From Arenicellales bacterium (lineage in GTDB: Bacteria > Pseudomonadota > Gammaproteobacteria > Arenicellales > JAANXG01): DNA of 34,379 bases. The position numbers and the translations under genes are program-made. Position 1 is the first letter of the stretch; every line of letters starts with the position of its first letter. Positions 17,671-27,180 of this stretch are shown here, one piece after another. The stretch is from contig JASJAT010000036.1 of NCBI GenBank assembly GCA_030066885.1, positions 1 through 34,379 of the forward strand. The letters run 5' to 3'. The notes beneath the pieces are model-generated. The model saw only the letters and a list, made by a program, of their open reading frames with translations, had not been told where the DNA came from and ran no database searches.

Positions 17671-18447
17671 CTAAATCGACAAAGGCTTGTTGTGCATGTA
17701 TGGAAATGTGTGCACGATGGTACTAACACTATCCAGAAGAACAACACTGTAAGTAGGTGCTTCGTCTGAATAACGATCGTGGGTGATTTTACGCATGTTC
17801 AAGGCCACTTGATGATTCGTACTGGTTAAGGTGGAAAAAGGAATACCTCGCCAGCTCCCGCTAATGGGTCTATGCACATGACCGAAAAATATATGACGAA
17901 TGTCGTGTGCATCGATGCAATCAACAAACGCCTCCTTGCTTTCGAGACCGATGTTATCCAAAAAGGGAATTTGGATATCAAAGGGGGGATGGTGCATAAA
18001 CAGGTAAATCGGTTGTGAGACAGACTTCGCCAACACCCCTTGCAGCCATCGGCAGCGCCTGGCGCAATACTCGCCTGCACTCTTGCCCTGCTGTACTGTA
18101 TCCAGGAATACAAACAAACCCTGCTTCGTTTCCACAGTCCCTTGTATGAATCCACTCTCATCCCGCCACGCCTCACCGAATACCGAGAGAAAGTTATTTC
18201 GATCATCGTGATTGCCGATTAATAGGTGGTAAGGTAACACGAGTGTATCGAGTACTGTTCTGAGCGCGTGGTAAGCACTCAATTGGCCCCGGTCTACCAG
18301 GTCACCCGTGATAACCACTAGTTCGGCATCTGATTCACGATCGTTTATGGATCGTATACATGCTTCAAACCGAGGTAACGGGTCCAGTGAGAGCACCAAC
18401 TCACCCGGTGCTACTAGATGAGGATCTGTTACGTGAATGAATTTCAT
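17671..18447 (-). CDS. Calcineurin-like metallophosphoesterase (CpdA/GpdQ-type phosphodiesterase)
   Basis: This 258-residue enzyme has the complete binuclear-metal motif set of class III cyclic-nucleotide phosphodiesterases in order: DPH (residues 7-9), GDLVDRG, GNHD, HHPP and GHVH. Such enzymes include CpdA, which hydrolyses cAMP, and GpdQ, which acts on glycerophosphodiesters, so 3',5'-cAMP phosphodiesterase is a likely but unproven function. No signal peptide is present, so it should be cytoplasmic. It is divergent from the AceK gene across a 100-bp gap, making shared control of carbon-flux functions possible; this is inference. Confidence 0.83.
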   Translation of the reverse strand: MKFIHVTDPHLVAPGELVLSLDPLPRFEACIRSINDRESDAELVVITGDLVDRGQLSAYHALRTVLDTLVLPYHLLIGNHDDRNNFLSVFGEAWRDESGFIQGTVETKQGLFVFLDTVQQGKSAGEYCARRCRWLQGVLAKSVSQPIYLFMHHPPFDIQIPFLDNIGLESKEAFVDCIDAHDIRHIFFGHVHRPISGSWRGIPFSTLTSTNHQVALNMRKITHDRYSDEAPTYSVVLLDSVSTIVHTFPYMHNKPLSI

Positions 18448-18547
18448 CTACCGTCAGTATGAGTAGCAGTTTCAGCCTAACCATCTGATATGATAACTCA
18501 GTATCCGGATTTTTAACGTTCGCAATGCATGCAACCTCTCAGGAAAT

Positions 18548-20332
18548 ATGCTCGAAACATCAATAGATGAAGGTCAACAGTATGCTAACGCTATCGCAAA
18601 CAGTCGCGATGAAGCGGGTATTTATGACGCATCTGCCAGATGGATACTGCATGAGTTCGATAAATACTATTCAGAGTTTCTGTCGGTGGCTGCTGTCGCA
18701 AAACTGGCTTTCGAACAGCGTAACCCCAGCCTTTCAGTATCGATCAGTAAAAAAAGATTATCGATGTATAGCGAAAGCATGCGCAATCTTGGGGTCCAAC
18801 TAAAACGAGCCATCCCGTTCAGAGTAGAAGACGAAGAACTTTGGGACAAACTAGAATCAAAGTATTGGGAGCTTATCCAGCATCGCTATGAGGCCGACCT
18901 CGCTCTCGCTTACATACATTCGGTAAGGAGATCTATATTGCGAGGTGAATGGAAGCCTGTTGCATACTCGCTTGGGCGTCTAATTGAAATAAACCGTTTC
19001 GAATCTGAGAAAATTATTAAAGCATTTTCGGTGGGTACACGATTGTCCGGAAATGATGTAGCTGCAATGCTTTCAGTATCAGATTTGAGTGCACCATTCA
19101 GGAATATCGAACAAGACGCCACATTGAGTGCTGACAGGATAAACCAAGTTCTGGATTTAACCTGTGGCAAAAATTCAACCATTTCTAGCGTAGAGCTATT
19201 TAATGCCGGGTTTTTCCGAAATAGAGGGGCTTATCTCGTAGGCAGGATCACCGTTGATGGAACAATCACATTGCCGTTGATTATCGCTCTTTTAAATGAA
19301 GAATCAGGAATATACGTTGACGCTATTTTGCACACACAAGCGGATGCACATAATTTATTCAGCTCAACATTAGCGAATTTTCACGTCACTACGTCGTACT
19401 ACCATGAACTTGTTGATTTTCTTTACAGCATCATGCCGGAAAGACCGATCGGGCTGCACTACACGACTATCGGTTATAACCACTTCGGAAAAGTTGCGGT
19501 AATGAACGAACTAAAAAACGAACTGCAGTCCACAGGTGAAGTATTCGAGACTTCTCCCGGCTTTAAAGGAACGGTTGCTATTGGATTCTCTGCCCCTTCA
19601 TCCACATTTAACCTCAAGATAATTAGAGACCAACCTACAGATGGTTACAAATGGGGCACATTCGAGGGTGTAGAGTCGGTACTTAGAAAATATTCCCGGG
19701 TACACGACATAAACCGGACCGGGAGCATGTTAGACAATATTATTTACTACAACGTAAGACTGGAAAAAGACTGGTTTGCCGAACAACTATTAGAGGAGCT
19801 GTTAAACGAAGCACCCAACAGTATTATGGAAGACGAAGGTGGCATCATTTTCAAGCACCTTATTGTTCAGATCAAGGTAACCCCACTACCGGTATTTCTA
19901 AAAGATGCCTCCACCGAAGATGCAACAACCGCGATCATCAACCTGGGCCACTGCATCAAAAACAACGCAGCTGCCAATATATTTAATAAGGATTTAGATG
20001 CCCGCAACTACGGAGTTAGCCACTACTTGAAAGTGTATCTATTCGACTACGATGCACTAGAAAACTTCACCGACGTCAAAATCAGAACCAACCTGGATCG
20101 TTACGAGGGAGAAGAGGAAGTCCCGGACTGGTATTTCGAAGAAGGCTCCGTGTTCCTGCCGGAGGAAATAGAATCAGGTTTACGAATCCCCAATAGAACA
20201 CTCACCAGGACGTTTCGTCACCACCACGGCAACCTATTGACACCAGAATACTGGCAACACATTCAAGATGAACTCATGCAATACGCAGTACCCAGCGTGA
20301 GGGTCTACCCTGAGGAAAGGAAGTTGCGTTGA
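18548..20332 (+). CDS. aceK: Isocitrate dehydrogenase kinase/phosphatase AceK (divergent)
   Basis: AceK phosphorylates and dephosphorylates isocitrate dehydrogenase, directing isocitrate between the TCA cycle and the glyoxylate shunt. At 594 residues it has family length (E. coli 578). Recognisable segments are SPGFKGTVAIGFSAPS (336-351), matching the APGIRGMV ATP-recognition loop; K357 in LKIIRD; AAANIFNKDLDARNYGV (474-490), keeping the catalytic-region aspartate and asparagine; FDYDAL (499-504); and the C-terminal DWYFEEGSVFLPEEI and YWQHIQDEL. The protein is clearly more divergent than enterobacterial AceK (LDARNYGV for MLFKNFGV). No aceA or aceB lies beside it, unlike the aceBAK operon. 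AGGA precedes the ATG. Confidence 0.87.
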   Translation: MLETSIDEGQQYANAIANSRDEAGIYDASARWILHEFDKYYSEFLSVAAVAKLAFEQRNPSLSVSISKKRLSMYSESMRNLGVQLKRAIPFRVEDEELWDKLESKYWELIQHRYEADLALAYIHSVRRSILRGEWKPVAYSLGRLIEINRFESEKIIKAFSVGTRLSGNDVAAMLSVSDLSAPFRNIEQDATLSADRINQVLDLTCGKNSTISSVELFNAGFFRNRGAYLVGRITVDGTITLPLIIALLNEESGIYVDAILHTQADAHNLFSSTLANFHVTTSYYHELVDFLYSIMPERPIGLHYTTIGYNHFGKVAVMNELKNELQSTGEVFETSPGFKGTVAIGFSAPSSTFNLKIIRDQPTDGYKWGTFEGVESVLRKYSRVHDINRTGSMLDNIIYYNVRLEKDWFAEQLLEELLNEAPNSIMEDEGGIIFKHLIVQIKVTPLPVFLKDASTEDATTAIINLGHCIKNNAAANIFNKDLDARNYGVSHYLKVYLFDYDALENFTDVKIRTNLDRYEGEEEVPDWYFEEGSVFLPEEIESGLRIPNRTLTRTFRHHHGNLLTPEYWQHIQDELMQYAVPSVRVYPEERKLR

Positions 20333-20335
20333 CGG

Positions 20336-20428
20336 TAGCGAGTTCCTAGTTCCTAGTAGCGAGTGGAATCTACACAACCAACGTTTGATTGACTAATCCC
20401 TAACCACTTAGGGACTAGTTACTCGCTG
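20336..20428. repeat. Heptanucleotide-periodic inverted repeat, CTAG class, copy 2
   Basis: Starting 4 bp after the aceK stop: TAGCGAG (20336), TTCCTAG (20343), TTCCTAG (20350), TAGCGAG (20357). The right arm read backwards begins CAGCGAG (20422-20428), TAACTAG (20415-20421), TCCCTAA (20408-20414). Both arms begin with AGCGAGT, as do the arms of the 4277-4356 copy. Confidence 0.65.
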
Positions 20429-20511
20429 CCATCAACAATATGCTCTATAACTAGGAATTAGATCGGTCAATATATTAACCGTGAATAGCACAATCTCTTT
20501 GATAAAACGTC

Positions 20512-21465
20512 GTGCGTAGGCTACTGATGGCCGGGTTCGCGGCCCTGTGTTGCTATTCGGCCGGATACGAAATCATCCATCGCTTGCAGGGCAGTTTGAT
20601 ACTGGCCGAGGATCCCATCGACAGCACAAAATCACTGGCAGCTGAAGAACGTTGGGCAGAGGTCAAGATGATGACCGACTTCTTAGTGGAACGACCCGAC
20701 CTCGTTGATAGTGAACAAGTGGGAAGCTTGTCCCGCCAAGCTGATCTGGAATTAAATAGTTTCTGGGGTCAGACACAAAGCTTTGCACAAGGCGCAGTTA
20801 CTGGTGAGCCCACGGATTTAGCCAGTATGTTGGGTAGTCTTTCTCTGGATTTATTCGTCATCGGCGACATAAGAGATCTAGCGGTGCAAGGTTGGAAACA
20901 GATCCAGTACGGATCAGGGGATACACTGATCCTAGCCCTATCCGCTATCGGTTTAACCACAACACTCGCCCCGCATCTGGACTGGGCACCCGCGTTAATG
21001 AAGGCGCTAACGCGAACCGGCGCGTTGACCAGTAGATTCATGCGGAGCTTGACCCGAACCAGTAGGGAAGCGATAAAAACTGGCCAATACACCAAACTTT
21101 CCGGTGTGGTAACCGATCTTGGTAAGGCCGCAAAGCGATTGGGACCAGGGCCGCTCCGTGGAGTGACGCGTTCCGTCGACAGCGCAGAAGATTTAGCGAA
21201 GGTAGCCAAGGCTGCAGAAATTGATGCTAAAGGCACCTATTTTATGACACGGATGTTTGGCAAAGATGGCGTCAAACTGATTAGCAAAGATGGTAAAAAC
21301 ATAGGGCTACTGGTCACATCGGTGAAGACCGGTTCCAGGTTAACCAAATTAGTGCACAAATCTGTTGGCGTGGTACCGACAATGTGGTTATCCTTAATTT
21401 TGGCATTATCCATCGCCGTACTCATCTCTGTCGCAGTGCCACGGCCCCGGCGGAAGGTGGTATAG
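20512..21465 (+). CDS. Conserved-looking membrane protein of unknown function
   Basis: The 317-residue product starts at GTG 20512 (an ATG at 20527 is the alternative; a stop codon lies two codons upstream of the GTG). It has an N-terminal hydrophobic segment (about 5-18) after two arginines, fitting a signal anchor or signal peptide; a hydrophobic middle stretch (137-153, DTLILALSAIGLTTTLA) preceded by FVIGDIRDLAVQG; a basic, helical region (160-240); and a C-terminal transmembrane helix (291-309) followed by PRPRRK. The layout suggests a membrane-anchored protein with the middle part outside the cytoplasm. I recall similar unnamed proteins in other proteobacteria but cannot assign a function. 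Confidence 0.7.
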   Translation: MRRLLMAGFAALCCYSAGYEIIHRLQGSLILAEDPIDSTKSLAAEERWAEVKMMTDFLVERPDLVDSEQVGSLSRQADLELNSFWGQTQSFAQGAVTGEPTDLASMLGSLSLDLFVIGDIRDLAVQGWKQIQYGSGDTLILALSAIGLTTTLAPHLDWAPALMKALTRTGALTSRFMRSLTRTSREAIKTGQYTKLSGVVTDLGKAAKRLGPGPLRGVTRSVDSAEDLAKVAKAAEIDAKGTYFMTRMFGKDGVKLISKDGKNIGLLVTSVKTGSRLTKLVHKSVGVVPTMWLSLILALSIAVLISVAVPRPRRKVV

Positions 21466-21467
21466 GC

Positions 21468-21596
21468 GGGAGACAGTATACTTTTTAGCGTTACTTTTAA
21501 ATCCATCTGTAGGAGGCGCGCCCTCGCACCGATCGAATCGCGGCGATGGCGCCGCTCCTACAGTCTTTTTTCAAACTAAAAGTATACTGTCCCCGG
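21468..21596. repeat. Inverted repeat (GGGxACAGTATACTTTT family) enclosing a REP pair
   Basis: GGGAGACAGTATACTTTTTA (21468-21487) and its near-inverse TAAAAGTATACTGTCCCC (21577-21594) flank about 90 bp that hold the inverted REP dimer. The same terminal sequence occurs as a perfect inverted repeat at 34296-34379. It lies between convergent genes and replaces a conventional terminator. Confidence 0.7.
21507..21563. repeat. REP-like inverted pair, copy 3
   Basis: CTGTAGGAGGCGCGCCCTCG (from 21507) and, inverted, CTGTAGGAGCGGCGCCATCG (ending 21563) form a BIME-like head-to-head pair. It lies inside the ACAGTATAC inverted repeat. Confidence 0.75.
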
Positions 21597-21601
21597 TTTT
21601 T

Positions 21602-22762
21602 CTAAATATTCTCAATGTAGCTTTCCAACCTTGACACAGCTGTCTGCAATCGTTCGAGAGTGTTGGCATAAGAAAAACGGACGTGATGCAGGTGGCGGTA
21701 ATTGCCGAAGTCCCGTCCCGGTGTAATAGCCACCCCTGTCTGCTCCAACACATCCAAAGCAAACTTTTCACTATCTTGACTGAACTCGCTGATACCCGCA
21801 TAAACATAGAAAGCCCCCTGGGGAATTACAGGGATGTCAAAACCTATATCACGCAGGGCGGGGACCAGATAGTCTCGGCGTTCCTTAAACATTAGCCGCC
21901 TGCGTTCACATTCCGCCAAAACCGGTTCAGTCAACGCGCTGACCGCGGCGTATTGTGCAGGTGCGCTGGTAGAGATATATAAATTCTGAGCAAACTTGTT
22001 GACTTCATCTACGTAAGTATCCGGGGACACCAACCACCCGATGCGCCAACCTGTCATACCGAAGTACTTGGAAAAGCTGTTTATGATAAAGACATTGTCA
22101 GAATCGTGGAGTGCTGTTCGGATCTCCACGTCATAGGTCAACCCGTGATAGATCTCGTCGACGATACAAACACCACCCAGTTCCTCCACCGTATTGACCA
22201 CGGCCGTCATTTCGCTGGGTGAGATTATTGTCCCGGTAGGATTTGACGGTGACGCTATGAGTACTGCTTGCGTTTTCGATGTCCAATTGCGACGTATCAG
22301 ATCAGCAGTCAGCTGATAGTTTGACGACGCATCCACGGGTACCAGTTTGGGCTCGCCACCGTATAAACGAATAAAATTGCTGTTACAGGGATAACCGGGG
22401 TCTGCCAACAGAACTTCATCTCCCGCATCGATCAACACACCAAAGGCCAACATTAAAGCTCCGGAAGAACCGGGTGTTACCGCTACCCGTTCGATCTCTG
22501 GTTTACACGCCTTCGGGTAGGTATCCGCGATGGCTTGCCTCAATGACTGGATGCCCAACGCGGGAGTGTACTTCGTGCGCCCACTCGTTAAGGCTTTGCA
22601 ACCGGCATTCACAACTTCCACGGGACTCTCAAAATCCGGCTCCCCGACTTCAAGATGGATGACGTCTCGTCCCTCCGCTTCCATTCGATAGGCCTTTGCC
22701 AGCACCTCCATCACATAAAAAGGTTGTATGCTTTCTGTCCTTTTGGCCTTTTTGTTTTTCAC
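21602..22762 (-). CDS. PLP-dependent class I/II aminotransferase
   Basis: This 386-residue fold-type I aminotransferase has the family features: HLEVGEPDFESP near the N-terminus, PGSSGALMLAF, DEVLLADPGYPCN, SNPTGT, VDEIYHGLTY with the PLP aspartate, the lysine signature SFSKYFGMTGWRIGW, and a C-terminal RFSYAN with the carboxylate-binding arginine. It resembles AspC/AlaC-type enzymes, but the amino-acid specificity cannot be fixed. The start is GTG at 22762 because the QPFYVMEVLAKA segment aligns with relatives; no Shine-Dalgarno is visible. It follows parC on the same strand after 61 bp, with no obvious functional link. Confidence 0.9.
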   Translation of the reverse strand: MKNKKAKRTESIQPFYVMEVLAKAYRMEAEGRDVIHLEVGEPDFESPVEVVNAGCKALTSGRTKYTPALGIQSLRQAIADTYPKACKPEIERVAVTPGSSGALMLAFGVLIDAGDEVLLADPGYPCNSNFIRLYGGEPKLVPVDASSNYQLTADLIRRNWTSKTQAVLIASPSNPTGTIISPSEMTAVVNTVEELGGVCIVDEIYHGLTYDVEIRTALHDSDNVFIINSFSKYFGMTGWRIGWLVSPDTYVDEVNKFAQNLYISTSAPAQYAAVSALTEPVLAECERRRLMFKERRDYLVPALRDIGFDIPVIPQGAFYVYAGISEFSQDSEKFALDVLEQTGVAITPGRDFGNYRHLHHVRFSYANTLERLQTAVSRLESYIENI

Positions 22763-22823
22763 TAGGTGGAGTTGGAGAGGTAGGTCGAGGGTTTATTGCG
22801 TAGTTTTTAGAATAATCCATCCG

Positions 22824-25112
22824 TCACTCGACTGCGAGGCCTTTGATGTGCTGAAAACCTCGCGGTAATTTTCGTCCACGCAATCCCCGTGCCCCAATGT
22901 AGTGATCTATATCCACTGGCTTAAGGCGCAGATAGCGTTTACCCGAATAAACGAGCAAGGTGTCGTCTTCTCCAAAAGTCAGGGCGGCGAGAACTACCTC
23001 ACCTCCAGCTTTTCGCTTTTTTGCTGGAATGTTAATCAGTTTGACACCACGGCCTCGGTTCATCTGAGGCAGTTCACCCACCATGTATATCAACAAATAG
23101 CCCCCCGTTGTCACCACAGCCACCCAGTCACGATCCATATCATAAACCCTTTGTGGTGTGAGCACTTTGGCACCAGGTGGGACCCTCAGGGTATTCTTTC
23201 CTTTCTTATTTTTGGTATGCATTTCTCCCAACGGCGCGATAAAACCGTAGCCCGCCTGACTACTTAACAAGTAAAGATCGTCGTCCGCACCCATCATAAC
23301 GCCCGCAAAGCTGGCGCCTGTCGGTGGAGTTAAGGTACGACTCAAGGGTTCACCCTGGCTACGTGCGGAGGGCAAACTGTGGGCAGCAACCGTGTAGGTC
23401 CGACCGGTCGAGTCTAGACAAACTACAGATTGGTTAGAGCGGCCGTGTGCCGCATGCAAATACGCATCGCCGGTTTTGTAGTTTAAGGTACGGGGGTCTA
23501 TCTCGTGCCCTTTCGCCGCCCGCACCCATCCTTGTTTGGATAACACTACAGTAATCGCCTCGGCGGGGATTAACTTGGTTTGATCGATAGCTCTGGCTAC
23601 TTCGCGCTCGACGATCGGTGATCGCCTGCTGTCTCCGAATTCTTCAGCATCCTCCAGCAGCTCTTCTCTAATCAGTCGTTTTAGCCTGTTTTTAGACGCA
23701 AGCGTCTTCTGTAGTGTGTCTCTCTCAAGGCTAAGCTCGCTCTGTTCGCCTTTTATTCGCATCTCCTCCAGTTTGGCAAGGTTCCGCAGTTTTAACTCCA
23801 GGATTGCCTCCGCTTGTTCATCACTCAAGCGAAATCGCTTCATCAACACTGGTTTCGGTTTATCTTGTGTTCGAATAATCTTGATCACTTCATCAATATT
23901 GAGATATGCGGTCAGATATCCTTCCAGAATATGCAACCGGCGGACTACACGTTCGAGGCGCCATTGCAGGCGCCGCCGCACTGTCTCGGTACGAAACTCC
24001 AACCACTCTTTCAGTAAGGACCTCAGGTCATAGACTTTAGGTCGTCCATTCAAGCCGATCATGTTCATATTGACCCGGTAGCTTCGCTCCAGATCGGTGG
24101 TAGCAAAAAGATGGTTCATTAACGAGTCGTAGTCCACTCGATTGGACCGAGGCTCGATCACCAAGCGAGTTGGGTTTTCATGATCAGATTCATCTCGTAA
24201 GTCTGTCACGAGCGGGAGTTTCTTGGCATTCATTTGTGCCGCGATCTGCTCCAGAACTTTTGAGCCCGATACTTGATAAGGTAAGGCCGTGATAACGATA
24301 TTGCCTTCCTCCTTGACCCAGGTTGCGCGCTGACGAACCGAACCACTACCCGTTTCATACATCTCCCTGATTTCCTCCAGCGGGGTAACTATTTCGGCTT
24401 CAGTCGGGTAATCCGGGCCTTTGATGTGCTTAGACAGATCCCTCACTGTAGCCCGCGGTGATTCCAACAAATGTATACAGGCCGATATCACTTCTCGACT
24501 GTTGTGAGGTGGAACATCTGTCGCCATCCCTACCGCAATACCCGAGGCCCCATTTAACAAGGCGTTAGGCAGACGCGCCGGCAGTGTTTTTGGCTCTTCC
24601 AGGGTGCCGTCAAAGTTAGGTAACCATTCCACCGTTCCCTGTCCCAATTCCGCTAGCAGCGCTTGCGCATATCGAGTTAGCCTGGCTTCCGTATAGCGCA
24701 TAGCCGCAAAGGATTTAGGATCATCCGAGGAACCCCAGTTGCCTTGCCCATCGATCAATGGGTAACGATAGCTGAAGTCCTGCGCCATCAAAACCATAGC
24801 TTCGTAACACGCACTGTCTCCGTGGGGGTGGAATTTACCGATCACGTCGCCAACCGTACGTGCTGATTTTTTAAACTTCGCGGCCGCATGTAAGCCTAGT
24901 TCGGACATGGCGTAAATGATTCTTCGCTGTACCGGCTTAAGACCGTCGCCAATATATGGCAGGGCGCGATCGAGAATAACGTACATGGAGTAATGTAGGT
25001 ACGCCCGCTCGGTGAAAAGCGAAACCGGCAACCCTTGGATATCGGCTGCTGCCACTACAGGCTTGGGCATCCTTCGCTTGCGTTTTCTGGTCGTGACTGA
25101 TTTATCGGTCAT
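22824..25112 (-). CDS. parC: DNA topoisomerase IV subunit A
   Basis: ParC is the DNA-breaking subunit of topoisomerase IV, which decatenates sister chromosomes. The 762-residue protein has LYPYI-like start sequences ([16 protein letters not shown]), the [15 protein letters not shown] region, and the active-site tyrosine in [10 protein letters not shown]. The quinolone-target serine and glutamate in HGDSACYEA have the wild-type residues of E. coli ParC. A C-terminal beta-pinwheel domain is present, and I see no GyrA box, which separates it from GyrA. It lies 9 bp downstream of parE, giving a parE-parC operon. Confidence 0.96.
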   Translation of the reverse strand: MTDKSVTTRKRKRRMPKPVVAAADIQGLPVSLFTERAYLHYSMYVILDRALPYIGDGLKPVQRRIIYAMSELGLHAAAKFKKSARTVGDVIGKFHPHGDSACYEAMVLMAQDFSYRYPLIDGQGNWGSSDDPKSFAAMRYTEARLTRYAQALLAELGQGTVEWLPNFDGTLEEPKTLPARLPNALLNGASGIAVGMATDVPPHNSREVISACIHLLESPRATVRDLSKHIKGPDYPTEAEIVTPLEEIREMYETGSGSVRQRATWVKEEGNIVITALPYQVSGSKVLEQIAAQMNAKKLPLVTDLRDESDHENPTRLVIEPRSNRVDYDSLMNHLFATTDLERSYRVNMNMIGLNGRPKVYDLRSLLKEWLEFRTETVRRRLQWRLERVVRRLHILEGYLTAYLNIDEVIKIIRTQDKPKPVLMKRFRLSDEQAEAILELKLRNLAKLEEMRIKGEQSELSLERDTLQKTLASKNRLKRLIREELLEDAEEFGDSRRSPIVEREVARAIDQTKLIPAEAITVVLSKQGWVRAAKGHEIDPRTLNYKTGDAYLHAAHGRSNQSVVCLDSTGRTYTVAAHSLPSARSQGEPLSRTLTPPTGASFAGVMMGADDDLYLLSSQAGYGFIAPLGEMHTKNKKGKNTLRVPPGAKVLTPQRVYDMDRDWVAVVTTGGYLLIYMVGELPQMNRGRGVKLINIPAKKRKAGGEVVLAALTFGEDDTLLVYSGKRYLRLKPVDIDHYIGARGLRGRKLPRGFQHIKGLAVE

Positions 25113-25121
25113 AGGGATGCA

Positions 25122-27014
25122 TCACATTACGTTGACTTGATCTCCGTTCTTACTAATCCATGCTTTACGATCAGCAACCCGTTTCTTCGCCAGCATCATA
25201 TCGAGAGTTCTTTGTGTATTGTCGCCACGCTTGACTTCCAGACGTACCAAACGGCGGCTAGATGGGTCCATTACCGTCTCTCTGAGCTGTAACGGATTCA
25301 TTTCACCCAGCCCTTTAAAGCGCTGGATATTGATCTTGCCTCTCAACTTTTCAGATTCTACCCGGTCCAGTACCTCGGCTCGTTCTGTATCATCCAAGGC
25401 ATAAAACACCTCTTTTCCTACATCAATGCGGTAGAGTGGCGGCATAGCTACATGTACCCTACCCGCGTCAACCAACGGCCTGAAATGCCTCACGAAAAGT
25501 GCGCATAACAGAGTTGCGATATGGGCACCGTCGGAATCCGCATCAGCCAGGATGCACACTTTACCGTAACGCAGGCCATCCAGCTTGTTAGAACCAGGGT
25601 CGACACCGAGGGCCACAGCAATGTCGTGAACCTCCTGTGATCCCAGTACCTCCGCTGAATCAACTTCCCAGGTATTGAGTATCTTCCCACGCAGCGGCAT
25701 GATCGCCTGATACTCTCTATTCCGAGCCTGTTTTGCCGATCCACCGGCGGAATCTCCCTCAACCAGAAACAGTTCGGTAAGTTCCAGGTCCTGGCTTGCA
25801 CAATCGGCAAGCTTGCCTGGTAAGGCCGGCCCAGTCGTGATTTTTTTTCGTGTTACGCGCTTACCCGCGCGCATACGTGCTTGCGCACTCTCTATTGCCA
25901 ACGTTGCAATCCGTTGCCCTTCGGTGACATGGCGATGCAACCAATTGCTGAATTCATCTTTGGCTATACCTTGAACAAAAACAGCCGTTTCACGAGACGA
26001 CAGTCGGTCCTTGGTTTGGCCAGTGAACTGGGGGTCCTTTAAACGCACCGACAGTACATAGTTGCATCGGGCCCAAACATCATCCGAGGTAAGTTTTATC
26101 CCCCTTGGCAGCAGGTCTCGATGCTCACAAAATTCCCTTATTGCGTCGGTTAACCCGGATCGAAATCCGGTTACGTGTGTGCCACCCTGTATCGTCGGGA
26201 TCAAGTTGACATAACTCTCCGCAATTTCCTGTGTTCCCTCACTCAACCACAACACGGCCCAATCTGCCTCACGCTCTTCTCCCCGGTAGAGGCCGATGAG
26301 GGGTTCGTCCGGGATAATCTCGTCGTAGTCCAACTCTCCCGCGAGGTAATCTTGCAGTCCGTCGGCGTATTCCCAATCTTCGTTATCCTCCGGGTTGTTT
26401 TCATTCTTAAAGCTTATCACCAGTCCGGGACACAAAACGGCCTTGGCGCGCAACGCGTGTTTTAATTTGGGTACGTTAATTCGGAGGGTGTCAAAGAACT
26501 GCTCCTCCGGCCAAAACCGCACGATAGTGCCTGTATTCCTAAGCCCAACCTTTCTTATTGGTTTCAACGCGGACCTTTTCTGACCGTGGGCAAAGGACAT
26601 TTTGTACTCTTGACCACCACGTCTGACCCACACCTCAAGTTTTTTTGAAAGGGCGTTGACCACGGAGACACCCACGCCGTGCAGGCCTCCGGAAAAACGG
26701 TAGTTCTTGTTGGAGAACTTACCCCCTGCGTGCAACCGGGTCATGATGACTTCAACCCCGGTCACCTTTTCTTCCTTGTGAATGTCGACCGGCATCCCTC
26801 TTCCGTCATCCGCAACACTGACCGATTCGTCGTCATGCAGTACCACTTGGATCACATCGGCATAACCGGCGATCGCCTCGTCGACACTGTTGTCGACGAC
26901 CTCTTGGATAAGGTGGTTAGGCCGTTCGGTCTGGGTATACATACCCGGGCGTTTACGCACCGGTTCTAAACCAGAGAGAACCTCGATAGCCGAGGAATCG
27001 TACGCAGAACTCAT
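25122..27014 (-). CDS. parE: DNA topoisomerase IV subunit B
   Basis: ParE is the ATPase subunit of topoisomerase IV. The GHKL ATPase part has EVVDNSVDEAIAG, DDGRGMPVD and GGLHGVGVSVVNALS; the TOPRIM part has EGDSAGGSAKQ, MPLRGKILN and DADSDGAHI; and the C-terminal region carries QRFKGLGEMN. Starting at the ATG at 27014 (MSSAYDSSAIEVLSGLEPV) aligns residue for residue with E. coli ParE and gives 630 residues. An in-frame ATG at 27080, preceded by AAAGG, would add 22 residues without family similarity, so the start is uncertain by that amount. The upstream gap holds a heptad repeat and a REP element. Confidence 0.95.
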   Translation of the reverse strand: MSSAYDSSAIEVLSGLEPVRKRPGMYTQTERPNHLIQEVVDNSVDEAIAGYADVIQVVLHDDESVSVADDGRGMPVDIHKEEKVTGVEVIMTRLHAGGKFSNKNYRFSGGLHGVGVSVVNALSKKLEVWVRRGGQEYKMSFAHGQKRSALKPIRKVGLRNTGTIVRFWPEEQFFDTLRINVPKLKHALRAKAVLCPGLVISFKNENNPEDNEDWEYADGLQDYLAGELDYDEIIPDEPLIGLYRGEEREADWAVLWLSEGTQEIAESYVNLIPTIQGGTHVTGFRSGLTDAIREFCEHRDLLPRGIKLTSDDVWARCNYVLSVRLKDPQFTGQTKDRLSSRETAVFVQGIAKDEFSNWLHRHVTEGQRIATLAIESAQARMRAGKRVTRKKITTGPALPGKLADCASQDLELTELFLVEGDSAGGSAKQARNREYQAIMPLRGKILNTWEVDSAEVLGSQEVHDIAVALGVDPGSNKLDGLRYGKVCILADADSDGAHIATLLCALFVRHFRPLVDAGRVHVAMPPLYRIDVGKEVFYALDDTERAEVLDRVESEKLRGKINIQRFKGLGEMNPLQLRETVMDPSSRRLVRLEVKRGDNTQRTLDMMLAKKRVADRKAWISKNGDQVNVM

Positions 27015-27094
27015 TGTAAAGAGGGAGTTATGTGTTACTTCAAGTTTCGCAGGAATGACCCCTGTCCTTGGGGCGGACATAATACCTTTAAAAG

Positions 27095-27129
27095 GTTAAA
27101 GTTCAAAGACTAAAGTTCAAAAGTTAAAG
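27095..27129 (+). repeat. Heptanucleotide-periodic repeat, AAAG class, copy 2 (single arm)
   Basis: GTTAAAG (27095), TTCAAAG (27102), ACTAAAG (27109), then TTCAAAAG and TTAAAG. Only one arm is present; a REP-like element follows at 27140 where the second arm might have been. Confidence 0.5.
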
Positions 27130-27139
27130 AAAAATATTT

Positions 27140-27166
27140 ATCGCGGGGAGGGCGCCGCTCCTACAG
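27140..27166 (-). repeat. REP-like element, copy 4
   Basis: On the minus strand it reads CTGTAGGAGCGGCGCCCTCC followed by CCGCGAT, nearly identical to copy 1 in opposite orientation. It lies between the DUF3501 gene and parE. Confidence 0.7.
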
Positions 27167-27180
27167 TTTTATCGGTCTTG

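Noticed and set aside
20512-21465. Polymorphic toxin or bacteriocin
   Set aside because: Only a faint resemblance to pre-toxin helices; there is no nuclease or pore domain, and the C-terminus is a basic-tailed membrane anchor. No immunity gene is adjacent.
24780-24850. Quinolone-resistance substitution in ParC
   Set aside because: The HGDSACYEA region has the same serine and glutamate as wild-type E. coli ParC.
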